Source of the DNA: Stentor coeruleus
Lineage: Eukaryota > Ciliophora > Heterotrichea > Heterotrichida > Stentoridae
Assembly (NCBI GenBank): GCA_001970955.1
Contig: MPUH01000663.1
Coordinates: forward strand, 1 to 41,085
Direction of reading: 5' to 3'
DNA: 41,085 bases
How positions within the stretch are numbered: position 1 is the stretch's first letter; every line of letters starts with the position of its first letter. Positions 18,528-29,490 of the stretch are shown in pieces. The notes under the pieces are model-generated. The model did not search any database and had not been told where the DNA came from. It was given only the letters and a program-made list of their open reading frames with translations. The position numbers and the translations under genes are program-made.

Positions 18528-19442
18528 ATTACTAAACAACTTAATCATTTAATTTTATCAAAGCGTATAAGCCATTACTCATTATGTTTTATACCATTTT
18601 TTCAAATATATCATACTAAATTAATATTGCCCATCATTGCATAAATATTTTATCTCACTTTTTATAAGCATAAACTCAGTCTAATCTTAATACAATATAA
18701 ATTCCTTATTAAAATCCTATCAATCCTATTAAATATCCTAATTATATTTCCCATACCACCAGCATATTAATTTAAAAAAGCAAAATGCTTAATCCATTAA
18801 TTTTAGACCCAAAGTTCAAAGAAAATTTAAACAAATTATTTTCACATTTTATGATGCTAGAAAAATATTTTATACTTTGGAAGTCCGTCCATGAATATCT
18901 GTTAATATAAACTTTTTTGGTCTAAGCCTTAATCTGCTTGAAATATTTTTTTAGGTTCTGACGAAATCTGTATTTTTTTATTTATTAGGTTTTTGATACC
19001 TGTAGTTTTATAATAAATTGTGAAAAAGTTCTTATCAGTTGCTTAATATTTAAGAAAGAAAAAAAGTGAAATATTATTAAATTTCTTAAAAACTTAGATA
19101 ATTTCCCTTATCCTTAGCTTTTGCAGGTGTGCCTGAAACTGCATTTAAAAACTCACACCAGAAGCATAGATTTGATTCAATGACCTTGTTACTAAATCTA
19201 TTACCATTTATCAAACTTGACTATAACCAAAATTTATAAAATTTAATTATTATATAAATTTAAACCATTCCAACACAAATATAGTCTGCAAATTCTCATA
19301 AGTTTTATATTATAAAAAAATCTTACGAATTAAACATGAAATATATGTATATATATTACTACAAACTATGATAGCGATTAATATGATTTATATTCTTTTT
19401 AGAAAAGTTTTCTTAGAGTAAATTTATATTAAAATGACTATT
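18528..19442. other. Intergenic region between convergent genes
   Basis: Positions 18540-18780 are C-rich and G-poor, the composition seen before plus-strand genes here, and are followed by a 41-codon frame (18785-18910). The remainder is AT-rich with no further gene seen. Confidence 0.4.
18785..18910 (+). CDS. Possible small or truncated reading frame
   Basis: A 41-codon frame starts MLNPLILDPKFKENLN and continues with a mixed hydrophobic-polar pattern (FSHFMMLEKYFILWKSVHEY). It follows 240 bp of promoter-like G-poor DNA. It may be a small gene or the first part of a broken one. No homologue is recognised, so chance is possible. Confidence 0.25.
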   Translation: MLNPLILDPKFKENLNKLFSHFMMLEKYFILWKSVHEYLLI

Positions 19443-19979
19443 TTAATCTTTATACCTTTGAGTTTGAATCATTCTAGGAAACAGCCCAAGTGATTGAGTT
19501 TGGATATTAAAATCTTTCAGATTTCTTTCTGTATAAAATCCATTATCTCGTATCTTAGTATAAACTTGATTTATTCTTTTTCGTTGTTTTAAGTATGGAA
19601 TTTTTACGTTTTTGTATTTGCTATCTAGTTGAATATATGGGGTACTTTTTCTTGCATGTAAGACTTTAGGGGATTGCTCTTTAATATCAATTTTTCTTGG
19701 AGTAATCATTAATTCGTTTTCTAAAGGTTTGCAAATAGTTCTTATATATTTTTGGGTCTCTTGAAGAAAATCAAGAGTTTTTCTATTTGATTTGAGGATT
19801 TTTACATTCACAATACTTCTTTTCTTCATTAAATTTTTCCAAGAATCAGGTATAGAAGATGGCCATACACATTCTAATTGGGCTACTGAATAGTTTCTGG
19901 GATACTCATATGATTGAGATTTTCTTATACTGTGGTAAATTGAGTTTTCATTGTTTGGCCTGTAGTGCTTACCTTTCAT
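19443..19979 (-). CDS. Unknown basic protein
   Basis: This 178-residue, lysine- and arginine-rich protein has no recognised domain. It has a Tyr/Ser-rich start (SIYHSIRKSQSYEYPRNYS), a Trp-containing patch (CVWPSSIPDSWKNLMKKRS) and repeated TP and YTK-type segments (ITPRKIDIKE, STPYIQLDSK). The charge suggests binding to an acidic surface such as microtubules or nucleic acid, but that is inference. ATG start, TAA stop. It is divergent from the coiled-coil gene at 20255 across 275 bp, so the two may share a promoter region. Confidence 0.65.
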   Translation of the reverse strand: MKGKHYRPNNENSIYHSIRKSQSYEYPRNYSVAQLECVWPSSIPDSWKNLMKKRSIVNVKILKSNRKTLDFLQETQKYIRTICKPLENELMITPRKIDIKEQSPKVLHARKSTPYIQLDSKYKNVKIPYLKQRKRINQVYTKIRDNGFYTERNLKDFNIQTQSLGLFPRMIQTQRYKD

Positions 19980-20254
19980 TTTTATAATCAGTATTATCTC
20001 TTATAAACTAATTAGTATTTTTAAGATGCTGAATGTATTAAGAGAAAATGTTAAAATTTATAAATGTTGCCTTGTAAATATTATCATTTTTTATGTATAG
20101 TTAAATTCAGTTCCTGAACTAAATCAGGGGATTTATGAATAACACCTAATTCCGAAATACCCTGACCTTTTTTTATCCTAATCTTTACCATTAAATCGCA
20201 TATTTTTAAACACTTATTCAATTTTACATTAGAATTACAAACTTAGAAAGTAAT

Positions 20255-21709
20255 ATGGAAAAAAACTTCTCTATCAAAGATATCAGTTTATTTGAAACAG
20301 AACAAAAAGTTAACACCCCACGGTCAATAGAAGCATGCAAACGTGAAGGTATCACTGCAAAAGATCTAGTGTATAAACCTTTAGAGTGCTTCAAACAAAT
20401 AGATTTAGCTCCAGATATCCAAGAAATGTACTATGAATATTTTGAAAATAAACGCAGACAGCTAATCAAGCAGGTAAAAAACTTAAGAAAAAAGATTATT
20501 GAAGAAGAACAAATAAGCAAGTCTAAGTCAAGCAGCATTTTAAATGATGAAATGAAAAATTCTCAGTTCTCAGATAAAAGCAAAAGCATACAATTAAAAA
20601 GTGTAGCGAAAGTCTTAAGCAATGAAGCTTTGATTAACAGAGAAATGGAATTGAGACATCAAGAACATATGGAACTACTTATGCGTAGTCAAGAAAAAAC
20701 TAAGGAAAAAGCATTACGTTCAAAAGAATTAGCTGAAATGCAAAGGGTGAAAGAAATAGAAAAGCAAAAATTGTTATGCAAGAAATTAAGAAAAGAACAA
20801 AAACTCTTAGCGAAAAAGATTAAAAATGACTTTAAAAATAAAAGCATAGAGTCACAAATAGAAGAAAAAAAGCAAAAAGAACATGAAAGTTCCATGCAGC
20901 AAAAAAATTACAAACTTAAAGAACATTTAGAAAAAGCTGAACAATATTTATCTAAACTCAGAGAAGAAAGAGAAAAAAAAATCCAACAAAAAGTTATAAA
21001 AGAACAAAAACGGCAAGAAAAAATAAGAAGAGAAGTAAAAACTGGAAGGATCAAAATAAGAGCTAAAAGTAAAAACATCGAACAAAAAAGGATTGATCTT
21101 ATCACAAAATTTGAAGAAGAAATGGAAAGAAGAAAAGCGTTTCATGAAATCTTAATGAAAGAAGAAGAACAAAGAAGTGGTAATATCATAGAAGGGCAAA
21201 ATGAAAAAATAAAAGAAAAATTTAGGGCTATGAGTCAAGAAAGGATTAAAAGGACTGAAATGGCAAAATTAACATCAGAGGAAATTATAGAGAAAAAAAG
21301 AATGAAAATTCAAGAAAAAAACGAAGAAATCGCTAAAAGGTTTGAAGAAAATGAGGAAATGAAAAAACAAGATGCCGAAATCAGAAAGCATCGAGAACTT
21401 ATAAGGCAATTTAATAAAGAATGGAACTTGATGAGAGAGAAGAAAAAGAAAGAACATGAAGAGAAAATGATAAGGAGAAGGATTAAAAGAGAAAATAAAA
21501 GAATTGAAGAACTTACAAAGTTAAAACAAAATCAGCTTAAGTTAAGGAAATGTGTTAGTCAGCAGGAGCTTGTGCAAAGAGAAAAAATCCAAGATGCGTT
21601 TTATGAGATGTCAATAAAGAAAAATTGGAACAAAAATATTTTGACAAGGGTTTTAAATAGTCCTTATGATTTTGAGTCTTTGTATAGTGGATCAAATGAT
21701 AATAGCTAG
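20255..21709 (+). CDS. CCDC177-like long coiled-coil protein
   Basis: This 484-residue protein is almost entirely charged coiled coil from about 65 to 450 (Glu, Lys and Arg dominate, few prolines). The N-terminus carries NTPRSIEACKREGI (20-33), then LVYKPLECF and IQEMYYEYFENKRRQLIKQ. This resembles the start of animal CCDC177 (SPRSLEAC, then a segment leading into a long charged coil). Such proteins are often associated with cilia or the cytoskeleton; the animal protein has no established biochemical activity that I know of. ATG start, TAG stop, no intron. The C-terminus (YDFESLYSGSNDNS) leaves the coil. The family assignment rests on the N-terminal motif alone. Confidence 0.72.
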   Translation: MEKNFSIKDISLFETEQKVNTPRSIEACKREGITAKDLVYKPLECFKQIDLAPDIQEMYYEYFENKRRQLIKQVKNLRKKIIEEEQISKSKSSSILNDEMKNSQFSDKSKSIQLKSVAKVLSNEALINREMELRHQEHMELLMRSQEKTKEKALRSKELAEMQRVKEIEKQKLLCKKLRKEQKLLAKKIKNDFKNKSIESQIEEKKQKEHESSMQQKNYKLKEHLEKAEQYLSKLREEREKKIQQKVIKEQKRQEKIRREVKTGRIKIRAKSKNIEQKRIDLITKFEEEMERRKAFHEILMKEEEQRSGNIIEGQNEKIKEKFRAMSQERIKRTEMAKLTSEEIIEKKRMKIQEKNEEIAKRFEENEEMKKQDAEIRKHRELIRQFNKEWNLMREKKKKEHEEKMIRRRIKRENKRIEELTKLKQNQLKLRKCVSQQELVQREKIQDAFYEMSIKKNWNKNILTRVLNSPYDFESLYSGSNDNS

Positions 21710-22470
21710 TTATTTTTTGAAAAAAAAATTTTTGTTGATAAGTTTATAAAGGGATTTAGATTATTATTTGATGTGTAGTTTTAGAAGATTAAAGTATGTA
21801 ATTTTAATAAAATGATTTAAGATTCTTTTGTGATATTTGATAAAAGTTTAGCTTAGGTTGGGTTTGTGAAGTTTTTATATATTGTTGTAAGATTTTTAAT
21901 TTAATATACCTTTCCAGAAGTTAGTAGCAATGATTGAATTTAGTCTTACATGAATATGCAGTTTTTAATTTAACTCTAGGCAGATATGATTATAAAATAT
22001 AAGTGTCAGATTGAATAGGGGATCTAATTAAAGATTCCAAGGTAAAATGAAGATGTCTAGATTTAATAATTATCTCACTAAACTCTATCCCACTCCCCAA
22101 CTTCTTCACAAACCACAATATATTTTTACCAATAAAAAATTCTTTACTTATCTCATCATTATATATCCTTACTAATCCATATATATCAATCCATATTTTT
22201 ATCAAATCCTCATATCTTTCAACTCTAATCAAATTATTTAATAATCACAGCAAATCTAAATCAAACATCTCCACCAAAACATCTTATCCTTATTTCATCT
22301 CATTATAAAACTAATCATCTTCAAAATTTATCATATATCAAACACAAACAAACTTATTTCAATCAAACACACCAGCAACCCTTCGATATATTTAAACAAT
22401 TATTTAAACTTTTACTGAAAAAAACTTGTAAAATTCTGTGGATACCATGCATATTTAAACTTATCGAAAC
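21710..22470. other. Intergenic region with composition switch
   Basis: To about 22,050 the plus strand is G-rich and C-poor; from there to the ornithine decarboxylase start it is C-rich and nearly G-free. The switch probably marks the border between one gene's 3' flank and the next gene's promoter. The minus open frame spanning it is probably noise. Confidence 0.45.
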
Positions 22471-23719
22471 ATGTCTTATAATTTTTACACTGTCAACACT
22501 TTCTAGGTCTAAACTCATCGAAAATTTGATTCAACAAGAGCAAGATGGAGAGTCTTTCTATATAGGAGACCTTACTCAGATACAAGCATTATACAATCAA
22601 TGGACCCAGCTGATGCCAAGAGTTGAGCCATTTTATGCAATCAAGTGTAACCCAAATCCTCAACTAGTCGAATGTCTTTCAAAACTCCCAAACATTGGCT
22701 TTGATTGTGCAAGTACCGCAGAGTTAAGTTTAGCTTTAAACCTAGATATTCCTGAAGAGAAAATAATCTATGCAAACCCATGCAAAGGAATAGCCCATTT
22801 AAGATTTGCTAAGGAAAACAGAATCAAGATGATGACTTTTGACAACGAATCCGAGCTTGTAAAAATCAAAAACATCTATCCTGAAGCTGAACTCGTCATC
22901 AGAATTAGAGTTGAAGAATTTGGTTCAGCTTGTTCATTCAAAGAAAAGTTTGGAGCAAGTTTGAAAGATGCAGAAAAACTGCTACAAGTTGCCCATAACT
23001 TATCAATGAACGTAATCGGCGTTAGTTTTCATGTGGGTAGTGGTTGTAAAAGTCCTAATGCATACTATTATGCTATAAAGAACTGTAGACAACTATTTGA
23101 TTTTGCTAAAGATGAGCTAGACTTTAATTTTACTTTATTAGACCTTGGTGGAGGGTTTTCTGACCTAGAAAAAGAAACCCCATCAGGATCATCGTTATTT
23201 GAAAGAATGGCAAGTACTATAAAAGAAGCTTTAGATGAATTCTTCCCAGATACAACAGATAATGAAAATCTTAGAATCATCGCAGAGCCTGGAAGGTACT
23301 TTGCTCAGAGAGTATTTACTTTGGCGGTCTCAGTATCAAGCAAAAAGCTCTTGTCAAATGAAACTCAAGTTTTATCTACTGACGACAGCAATTTACAGGT
23401 TGAAAAAATCATGTATTATGTGAATGAAGGTCTTTACTCAGCTTTCAATTGTGTAGTATTTGATCATAAAGATCCCAAACCTTCAGCTGTGTTTACTAAT
23501 GATAAGCTACAGATTTTAGATGACTCTTTTGAACTTGTCTTTAAATCTGTGATTTGGGGACCGACCTGTGATGGAATTGACTGTGTGTCGAGAGAACTTG
23601 AAATGCCCCAGCTTGAAGTTGGTGATTGGGTGATATTCGATAACTTTGGTGCTTATACCATGGCAGCATCGACTAATTTCAATGGATTCTCCTTAACCAA
23701 GATTCACTGGGTGAATTAG
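22471..23719 (+). CDS. ODC1: Ornithine decarboxylase (5' end unresolved)
   Basis: This PLP-dependent enzyme makes putrescine from ornithine, the first step of polyamine synthesis. The PLP lysine lies in PFYAIKCNPNP. FDCAS, YANPCK, FHVGSGC, LLDLGGGF, EPGRYF, the active-site cysteine in WGPTCDGID and FDNFGAYT all follow in the normal order. The body is complete. The start is the problem: the frame opens at TTG (22526) with no in-frame ATG. The only suitable upstream ATG (22471) is in another frame. Removing 22473-22506 (GT...AG, 34 nt) would give MSKLIENLIQQE, a sensible N-terminus. A 15-nt intron at 22492-22506 plus a one-base indel in the T-run is the alternative. Unlike mammalian ODC it lacks a long C-terminal degradation tail. 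Confidence 0.93.
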
Positions 23720-24831
23720 ATAGTAACTAAAGAATTTCTTTTATATGTTTTGATTAATATTTTGTTATTTTTAGTGGAATTAAAAATCAAAGATGATTTG
23801 AATGATATGTATGATGAATAGAGTTTACAATAAAACTCAGTTAAGTTGAATGTTTTTAATAGATAATTCTATAAACTAACTTTAAATCTTAGCTTAAAAT
23901 ATAAATTTCTCAAAAATTAAAGGCATAAATTCAGTAAACAGTAAAAAATTGAAAAACCGATAGAAACTCCTCCCTGTTTCAGAACTAAAATTTATTTCAT
24001 TATGTAACAGTAATAAGATTTTCGAACAGAAATAATAAGTCAGTGAAAAATGTGATAATTTTTTGAACACAATTTCCTATATAACTAAGTTATCCCCTTT
24101 AACTACTGTATTAAAATACAGATTATTTTCCTGTCTAAGGTAAAAAATTCTCATATAAAAATGTTTATATCCCTTTATCTTCAACAATAAATCTATTTTT
24201 TCTATCAATCAAGTTTTTTTGAGTCTCAAGATAAAGCAATTTGCAAAATTATTAACCCTATCACTAGATTATAATATAATTTCTAAAAATGGATAGACGC
24301 AAATACCTCAATTCAATATGTATAAATGCTAGCAATGACTAAAGGAAAATTTAACTCAAGAGTATTGTATAGTTAAAACCTAAATAAAGAAAAATTATAT
24401 AACGTCTAAAAATACTAATATAGTTGGAGCATATCAAAATCACACATTATAATCTTATTTACATCTATGATAATGAAATAGCCTCGTATTTTTTTAAGAT
24501 TTGTATAAATGAGCTGTAAGCCACTAAGTCTAAAAATATAATTACCTCAGCATTAAAATTTTAGATTAATTAGAAGAGTTTTTTGCAAAGCACACCAGAT
24601 ATTTTTGCTTTCAATAAAGTCTCTATTCTTTGAAATCTTCAAAGTATTCTACATATGTAAAATTATAAGGAAAATATAATTTTTGATTTTCGATCTTTAA
24701 ATCCTAAAAAATTTTCTAATTTACTTATGCAAATATTTTCAGCATACAGTAATAAAGATGCACCTTATTTTTTAAAACCATTTTTCGCATATCTAATAAA
24801 GAATTTTGATTCATTTGTAATTTAATTATTA
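23720..24831. other. Long intergenic region before MYB1
   Basis: AT-rich; no gene, tRNA or clear repeat is visible. The last 60 bp carry the shared MYB promoter element. Confidence 0.4.
24771..24782 (+). promoter_or_regulatory. Shared MYB-gene promoter element, copy 1
   Basis: TTTAAAACCATT ends 49 bp before the MYB1 ATG. The same 12-mer lies 59 and 57 bp before the ATGs of the other two MYB genes. The AACC core could be a MYB binding site, which would mean auto- or cross-regulation; that part is inference. Confidence 0.55.
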
Positions 24832-25530
24832 ATGGTCTTTGAAAAGAGGAAGCCTAAGCTATGGAAAACTGAAGAGGATCGCTTTATGCAAGATCTTATA
24901 AAGGTTTTTGGTGAGAAAAGATGGGTTTTTATGTCTAATAAACTGAAAAATAATCTAGGTATAGTCAGAACACCAAAACAGTGTCGTGATAGATGGGTCA
25001 ACTACTTAAAAGATGCAAAAACTGATCCATTTAGTGATAAAGAGATCAAAATCATCCTCCAAGGTCAGGGAAAATATGGCAATAAATGGTCAAAAATAGC
25101 AAAGTCTTTGCCAGGAAGGTCAGAAAATCAAGTTAAAAACTTTATACATGGAACCATAAGGAGAAATTTAAGAAGGTTCAACAAAGGCAAGGCAGAAAGT
25201 GAAAAAATATATTTGACTTCTTTGAATCTATTAGAAATCCCTGAAATAAGAAACATTTTGACAACAAGTAAGCAAGTTAAAAGGTCGGTTCTTATGCAAA
25301 AATGCTTATCCTCTGAGACAAAAAAAATTATCCAATCTAATCGTTTCATTAAAGTTCAAGAACCCAATTCTATTGAGATATCTCTAGGACGTACATCACA
25401 GATCAGAATTCAAGAGTTTGAAGATTGGAATATTCAAGAGTTTGAAGATATAACATCAAATAAGTATTTTCAAGATGATTACATTGTTTACAAAGAAGAA
25501 GATGAGATTTTGATTTTAAATTCAATTTAG
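24832..25530 (+). CDS. Two-repeat MYB DNA-binding protein (MYB1)
   Basis: This 232-residue transcription-factor-like protein has two MYB repeats. Repeat 1 (about 8-62) has the spaced tryptophans of KLWKTEEDR, KRWVFMSNKL and RDRWVNYL. Repeat 2 (about 65-116) starts PFSDKEI, with Phe in place of the first Trp, then NKWSKIAKSLPGRSENQVKN. This matches the last two repeats of MYB proteins. A basic tail, IRRNLRRFNKGK, follows. Near the C-terminus a doubled acidic motif, EFEDWNIQEFEDIT, is conserved in all three copies and could contact a partner. ATG start, TAG stop, no intron. It is the first of three tandem same-strand copies in a gene-poor stretch. Confidence 0.9.
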   Translation: MVFEKRKPKLWKTEEDRFMQDLIKVFGEKRWVFMSNKLKNNLGIVRTPKQCRDRWVNYLKDAKTDPFSDKEIKIILQGQGKYGNKWSKIAKSLPGRSENQVKNFIHGTIRRNLRRFNKGKAESEKIYLTSLNLLEIPEIRNILTTSKQVKRSVLMQKCLSSETKKIIQSNRFIKVQEPNSIEISLGRTSQIRIQEFEDWNIQEFEDITSNKYFQDDYIVYKEEDEILILNSI

Positions 25531-25944
25531 AAAGAGTTCAAGATTTTAATCAATCACTATAAAAAGGTTAAACAGATTAAACACGTCGATAATTTTGATA
25601 AGTAATAATGAAGTTAATAAATTATTTGAGAATTTTGAAAGTTTGTGTAGATTAAACTAAGAAAAAGAGATTTTGTAACTTTATGTTCATATGAATATGT
25701 AATAAAAATATAGGTTAAAGAATAATTTTGTCACTTAGATTTGGAAAATTTACATTATAGTAAAATGATATTTAGATAAACAGGCAAATTATTTTGCTGT
25801 TGGTTATAATAGAATAACATATACAAAATAGTTAATTGGCATAAAAGAAAAGAGTTTTCGTGAGTTTTATAGATTTTGATTATCAATTTACATCAAAATT
25901 GCAAAATATTAAACAATAAAATATCCCATAATTTTAATCAAATT

Positions 25945-26020
25945 ATATTTATGGAATTTTTTTGAATAACAATGCAATGCTTTAAAAAGCTAAGAATTTA
26001 ATATAATACTTCGAAGTTAG
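25945..26020 (+). pseudogene. Possible faint MYB remnant
   Basis: A stretch containing ATGGAAT, TTTGAATAACAATG and ATATAATACTTCGAAG lines up with MYB2 positions around 27570-27645 (ATGGAATACTATTTTGAG through ATATAATACTTCGAGG), with substitutions and small gaps. The 15-16 base near-exact end match is the strongest part. Chance cannot be excluded in AT-rich DNA. Confidence 0.35.
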
Positions 26021-27341
26021 AATACTAAAGTTTGATCAGATTTTTATGTTTTAAGTGCATACATTTAAACTTAGGTTTTTAATTAAAAATTACCACATGC
26101 ATATTATAAAATTAAATAAGAGTTATAATATAAACGTTTAACTTATTATAATATAGATGAAAAGCTTGCTTTCAAGAAAAAAATGCTTTTTTTGGTAAAA
26201 GTATGAAATAGTTAAGTTTATTTATGATACATTTTTTTCCTTCGAAATTATAATGTATTATAACCTTAAATTACGATGTGATCAAGTTGCTTAATATGAA
26301 TTAATACAATTATTCTTCACAAGATTATCACTTAAAATCATAATTATTTAAGTAAAATTATTAATTAAATATCAGATTAGCCCTATATATTGGGTGATAT
26401 AGTAAAGTAAATTATTTATGCATAAACTTTTTTAAAGGACAGATTTTGTAAGAAATTGCTTAGTTCTTGAAATTAAAAGCCTATTTTTATTGATAACAAC
26501 TGGTACATTATGATTTTGAAACATGAATTCAGATGATATTGATATAATATTTGTTTATGCCTGCCTATTATAGATATTAACATAAAACTTTGCTGTTAAC
26601 AATCCTCTCTTAATACCTAATTCTTGTATAGCCTATTATTATATAATACAACTAGCTGTATTTAATTCAGAAAACTATATATAAAAAAGACGATAAAGGA
26701 TATTTAATAAAAAATGATTAGCCTTGACAATCGAATTTATAATCTTTCCTTAATCATTTTAAAATTAACCCTACAAAGAAATTTCGTTTCTACTATAAAA
26801 TCTTGCATGTTTGTATAGAGTTAAATATAATATAATAAATAAGTTCATACAGGTACTACTGAAAATTGAAACTTTAGGATTTCTTCACAGATTATGAAAA
26901 GTATAGAACCTTTAGAATATATAAAATATATTACTTGAAAAGAATGAACTAAATACTAGAGTAATGCGATTTTCATAAAAAATGAAACGTTAGCACTAAG
27001 AAAAATTATGGCTTAATTATATAAATGCAAGTCTAAGCTAGAATCTCTAAACTTTTCTGATTGAAAAAATATTTTTTGAAGCTACATACAGTAAAGATTA
27101 CTAATATTTTCTTAGTTGTATATATAACCTTTATAATTCGAAAATATTTTCTTTTACTTGCTTAAAAATTTTTAACACTACTTCAGAAGCCAAAATATTT
27201 AAAGAAATTGTTGATAAAAAGACTTTATGTTATAAGCCAAATTCCCTATATGAACCAAAAATAACCCTCCTTTACCTTTCCGAAAAACTTAAAACTTTGA
27301 CTTGTGCCTGCTAATTATTTTATTAGTTAATAGCTTATAAA

Positions 27342-27353
27342 TTTAAAACCATT
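27342..27353 (+). promoter_or_regulatory. Shared MYB-gene promoter element, copy 2
   Basis: TTTAAAACCATT ends 59 bp before the MYB2 ATG, in the same orientation and at nearly the same distance as before MYB1 and MYB3, while the surrounding sequence differs. Confidence 0.55.
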
Positions 27354-27412
27354 GTTTTATCATAATAAACAGTTCAAAATAAAGAGTTTAATACTTATAA
27401 GTAATAATATTA

Positions 27413-28114
27413 ATGGTATTTGATAGAAGAAAGCCAAAACTCTGGAGACCTGAAGAAGATAAAGTTCTTATGGAACTTGTGAAAGTCTTAGGAAAAAAGA
27501 AATGGTTAAAAGTAGCCAAGGGGATAGAAGAAAAATTGAAAATAAAAAGAACTTCAACCCAATGCAGATATAGATGGAATACTATTTTGAGTCAATCAAA
27601 CAATCATCCTTTTAGTAATAAAGAAATTGATATAATACTTCGAGGCCATCTAAAATTTGGGAATAAATGGTCAAAAATAGCAAAGCTTCTAAAAGGAAGA
27701 TCAGAAAACCAAGTAAAAAACTTCATGCATGCAACAATACGCAGAAACATGAGGAAATTTAATAAAGGTAAAAATGATAGTGAAAAAATAAAATTAGTCT
27801 CTTTGGATATTTTAAGTGACCCTGAAATTCGAGAAATATTAACAGCAAAAAAAGAAGTTAAAAGATCAACCCTTATGAGCTTATCACTTTCTAAAGAAGC
27901 AAAAAAAATCATTCAATCCTATAATAATCTAGAAGATAATTCTCATAATATTATTCAATTTAATATTACAGAATTTGAAGATTGGAACATAAAAGATTTT
28001 GAAGATATTACAACACCAATTCAATATCAAGAATCTCATAATATCATAAATACAGACTTGGAAAATGAAATAGTTATTGAAGAATATGAAGATTCTATAG
28101 AAAATAATAATTAA
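27413..28114 (+). CDS. Two-repeat MYB DNA-binding protein (MYB2)
   Basis: This 233-residue protein is the most diverged of the three copies. Repeat 1 contains KLWRPEEDK, KKWLKVAKGI and CRYRWNTIL. Repeat 2 starts PFSNKEIDIIL and continues NKWSKIAKLLKGRSENQVKN, followed by FMHATIRRNMRKFNKGK. The proline of PGRSEN in the other copies is Lys here. The linker is more acidic and Asn-rich. The terminal motif EFEDWNIKDFEDIT is kept, although the sequence around it has changed, which points to constraint on that motif. It is expected to be a nuclear DNA-binding regulator. ATG start, TAA stop, no intron. A decayed further copy follows about 200 bp downstream. Confidence 0.9.
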   Translation: MVFDRRKPKLWRPEEDKVLMELVKVLGKKKWLKVAKGIEEKLKIKRTSTQCRYRWNTILSQSNNHPFSNKEIDIILRGHLKFGNKWSKIAKLLKGRSENQVKNFMHATIRRNMRKFNKGKNDSEKIKLVSLDILSDPEIREILTAKKEVKRSTLMSLSLSKEAKKIIQSYNNLEDNSHNIIQFNITEFEDWNIKDFEDITTPIQYQESHNIINTDLENEIVIEEYEDSIENNN

Positions 28115-28329
28115 GAGAATTTTAGACAAATTTGGCTTCCTTTAGATTTATTTATTTAAGAGCTCTAAATTAATAGATATATAGTACTTAAAATAAATTA
28201 TTAAAACTTAAATCTTTCATAGAATAAAGCTGAAATTTTTTTTATGGATAAGGAAATTGCTAAATTTTTTTCTTCAAATGAATCTTAATCACTTAAGAGT
28301 TTTAGAACTCTCTTAATATTATTAGGATA

Positions 28330-28722
28330 TTAAAGCTATGCATAGATAGACTATTTAAATTAATTAATAATTCAGAAAACAAAGAGATTTTACCGTTAAT
28401 GATCAATAAAATATGAAAATTAATGGTTAAAAGATATGAAACTTTTCCAGTAAGTTCAGAAAATCAAGTAAAAAAACTATATTTATACAGCAATTTTCAG
28501 AAATATACAAAAACTCCTTCAGTAGGTGGAAAAAATAAATTTAATCTGCAACAAATTATAAAATACAATTTTTTGATACTCTTTAATCTCTGAAAATCTT
28601 TAAATATTCCAAATTAACAGATTTTGAAGTTAAGAATGTGAAAAACTTAGAAGATATAACATAATTTTATATAGTGTAGATTGAAATATAGCAGATTTTA
28701 AAGATATAAACATAATTTTATA
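28330..28722 (+). pseudogene. Decayed MYB gene copy
   Basis: The stretch follows MYB-gene order with stops and shifts. AACAAAGAGATT (PFSDKEI site) comes first. Then AATATGAAAATTAATGG and CAGTAAGTTCAGAAAATC match the DNA for YGNKWSKIAK...GRSENQ. After a one-base insertion in an A-run come codons for QVKNYIYTAIFRNIQK, against QVKNFMHATIRRNIRR. GTGGAAAAAATAAATTTA matches the SEKIKL region. Most of the linker is missing. Two degenerate copies of the FEDWNIQ-FEDIT motif follow, each ending near AGATATAACATAATTTTAT. The first repeat is largely gone. It is in the same orientation as its neighbours. Confidence 0.75.
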
Positions 28723-29490
28723 TTATAAAGTTTGCTGTCGAAATAACATTAATTGATTAGATTTTACTTTGAATATTCAATCTGTACTTGATGAAGTGCA
28801 GCACATAATTTTTATAAGCTTTTAAGCATTTAGATTACTTATTTGATTATGAAAAAGTTGAGCAGTAGCTTAATATAAGAAAAATACCTTATATAATAAA
28901 GCAAATAATAAGTATAAAATCATTAGAAATTAAGCTTATTAAAAAAAAATCAGATCAAATAAGATATTATCGTTTTTATAATTAAAACTTAAAGCAATTA
29001 GTTATAAGTAGAAAAGATAAATAATTTATAATCTTGATTAGAAACAAATAAATATTTATTAAGTATTCATAGCTTCAAATTTTTTTTTTTCAAAAACTTG
29101 CAATTCAACCCTTATACAATATTGTTTACTTTAAAAAGGAAATCTTTAAATTATTAAAGTTATTTGATGAATTCTTTAATTTTGATATAAAACCTCCATA
29201 GATAAAAACATATAAGGCAAAAATTTTATGATTAAAAATAAATAAGACATAAAATCGATTTCTTCAATATTATTATTACTATACACAGATAATACTAACC
29301 AAAATATAGTTAGTTATCTCAATTTATCATGCATATAAATATTTTCTTGAATGATAATTAGTAAAAAATAAATACAAATTTTCTATCAACAATCAATACT
29401 TCTAAGCGTATCCATAGCAAATTTATAATCAAAGCTAAGCTTAATAAAGAAATTGTCGTCTAATTAAAATTTTTTTTAAAGCTATTTTTG
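28723..29490. other. Intergenic region
   Basis: Very AT-rich; no gene or structured element is recognised. Confidence 0.4.

Larger units (their letters stand above)
25531..27412. other. Long intergenic region between MYB1 and MYB2
   Basis: About 1.9 kb of AT-rich DNA. A faint match to MYB2 repeat 2 lies near 25945-26020. Nothing else is recognised. The shared promoter element sits near the right end. Confidence 0.4.

Noticed and set aside
19005..19065. Similarity to the U2 snRNA segment GTTCTTATCAGTT
   Set aside because: Only about 13 bases agree. The conserved 5' part and branch-site pairing sequence are not found at the right distance, so it is chance.
21990..22232. 80-codon minus-strand open frame
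   Set aside because: It spans the composition switch between two genes, has no recognised domain and is explained by C-rich, stop-poor plus-strand DNA.
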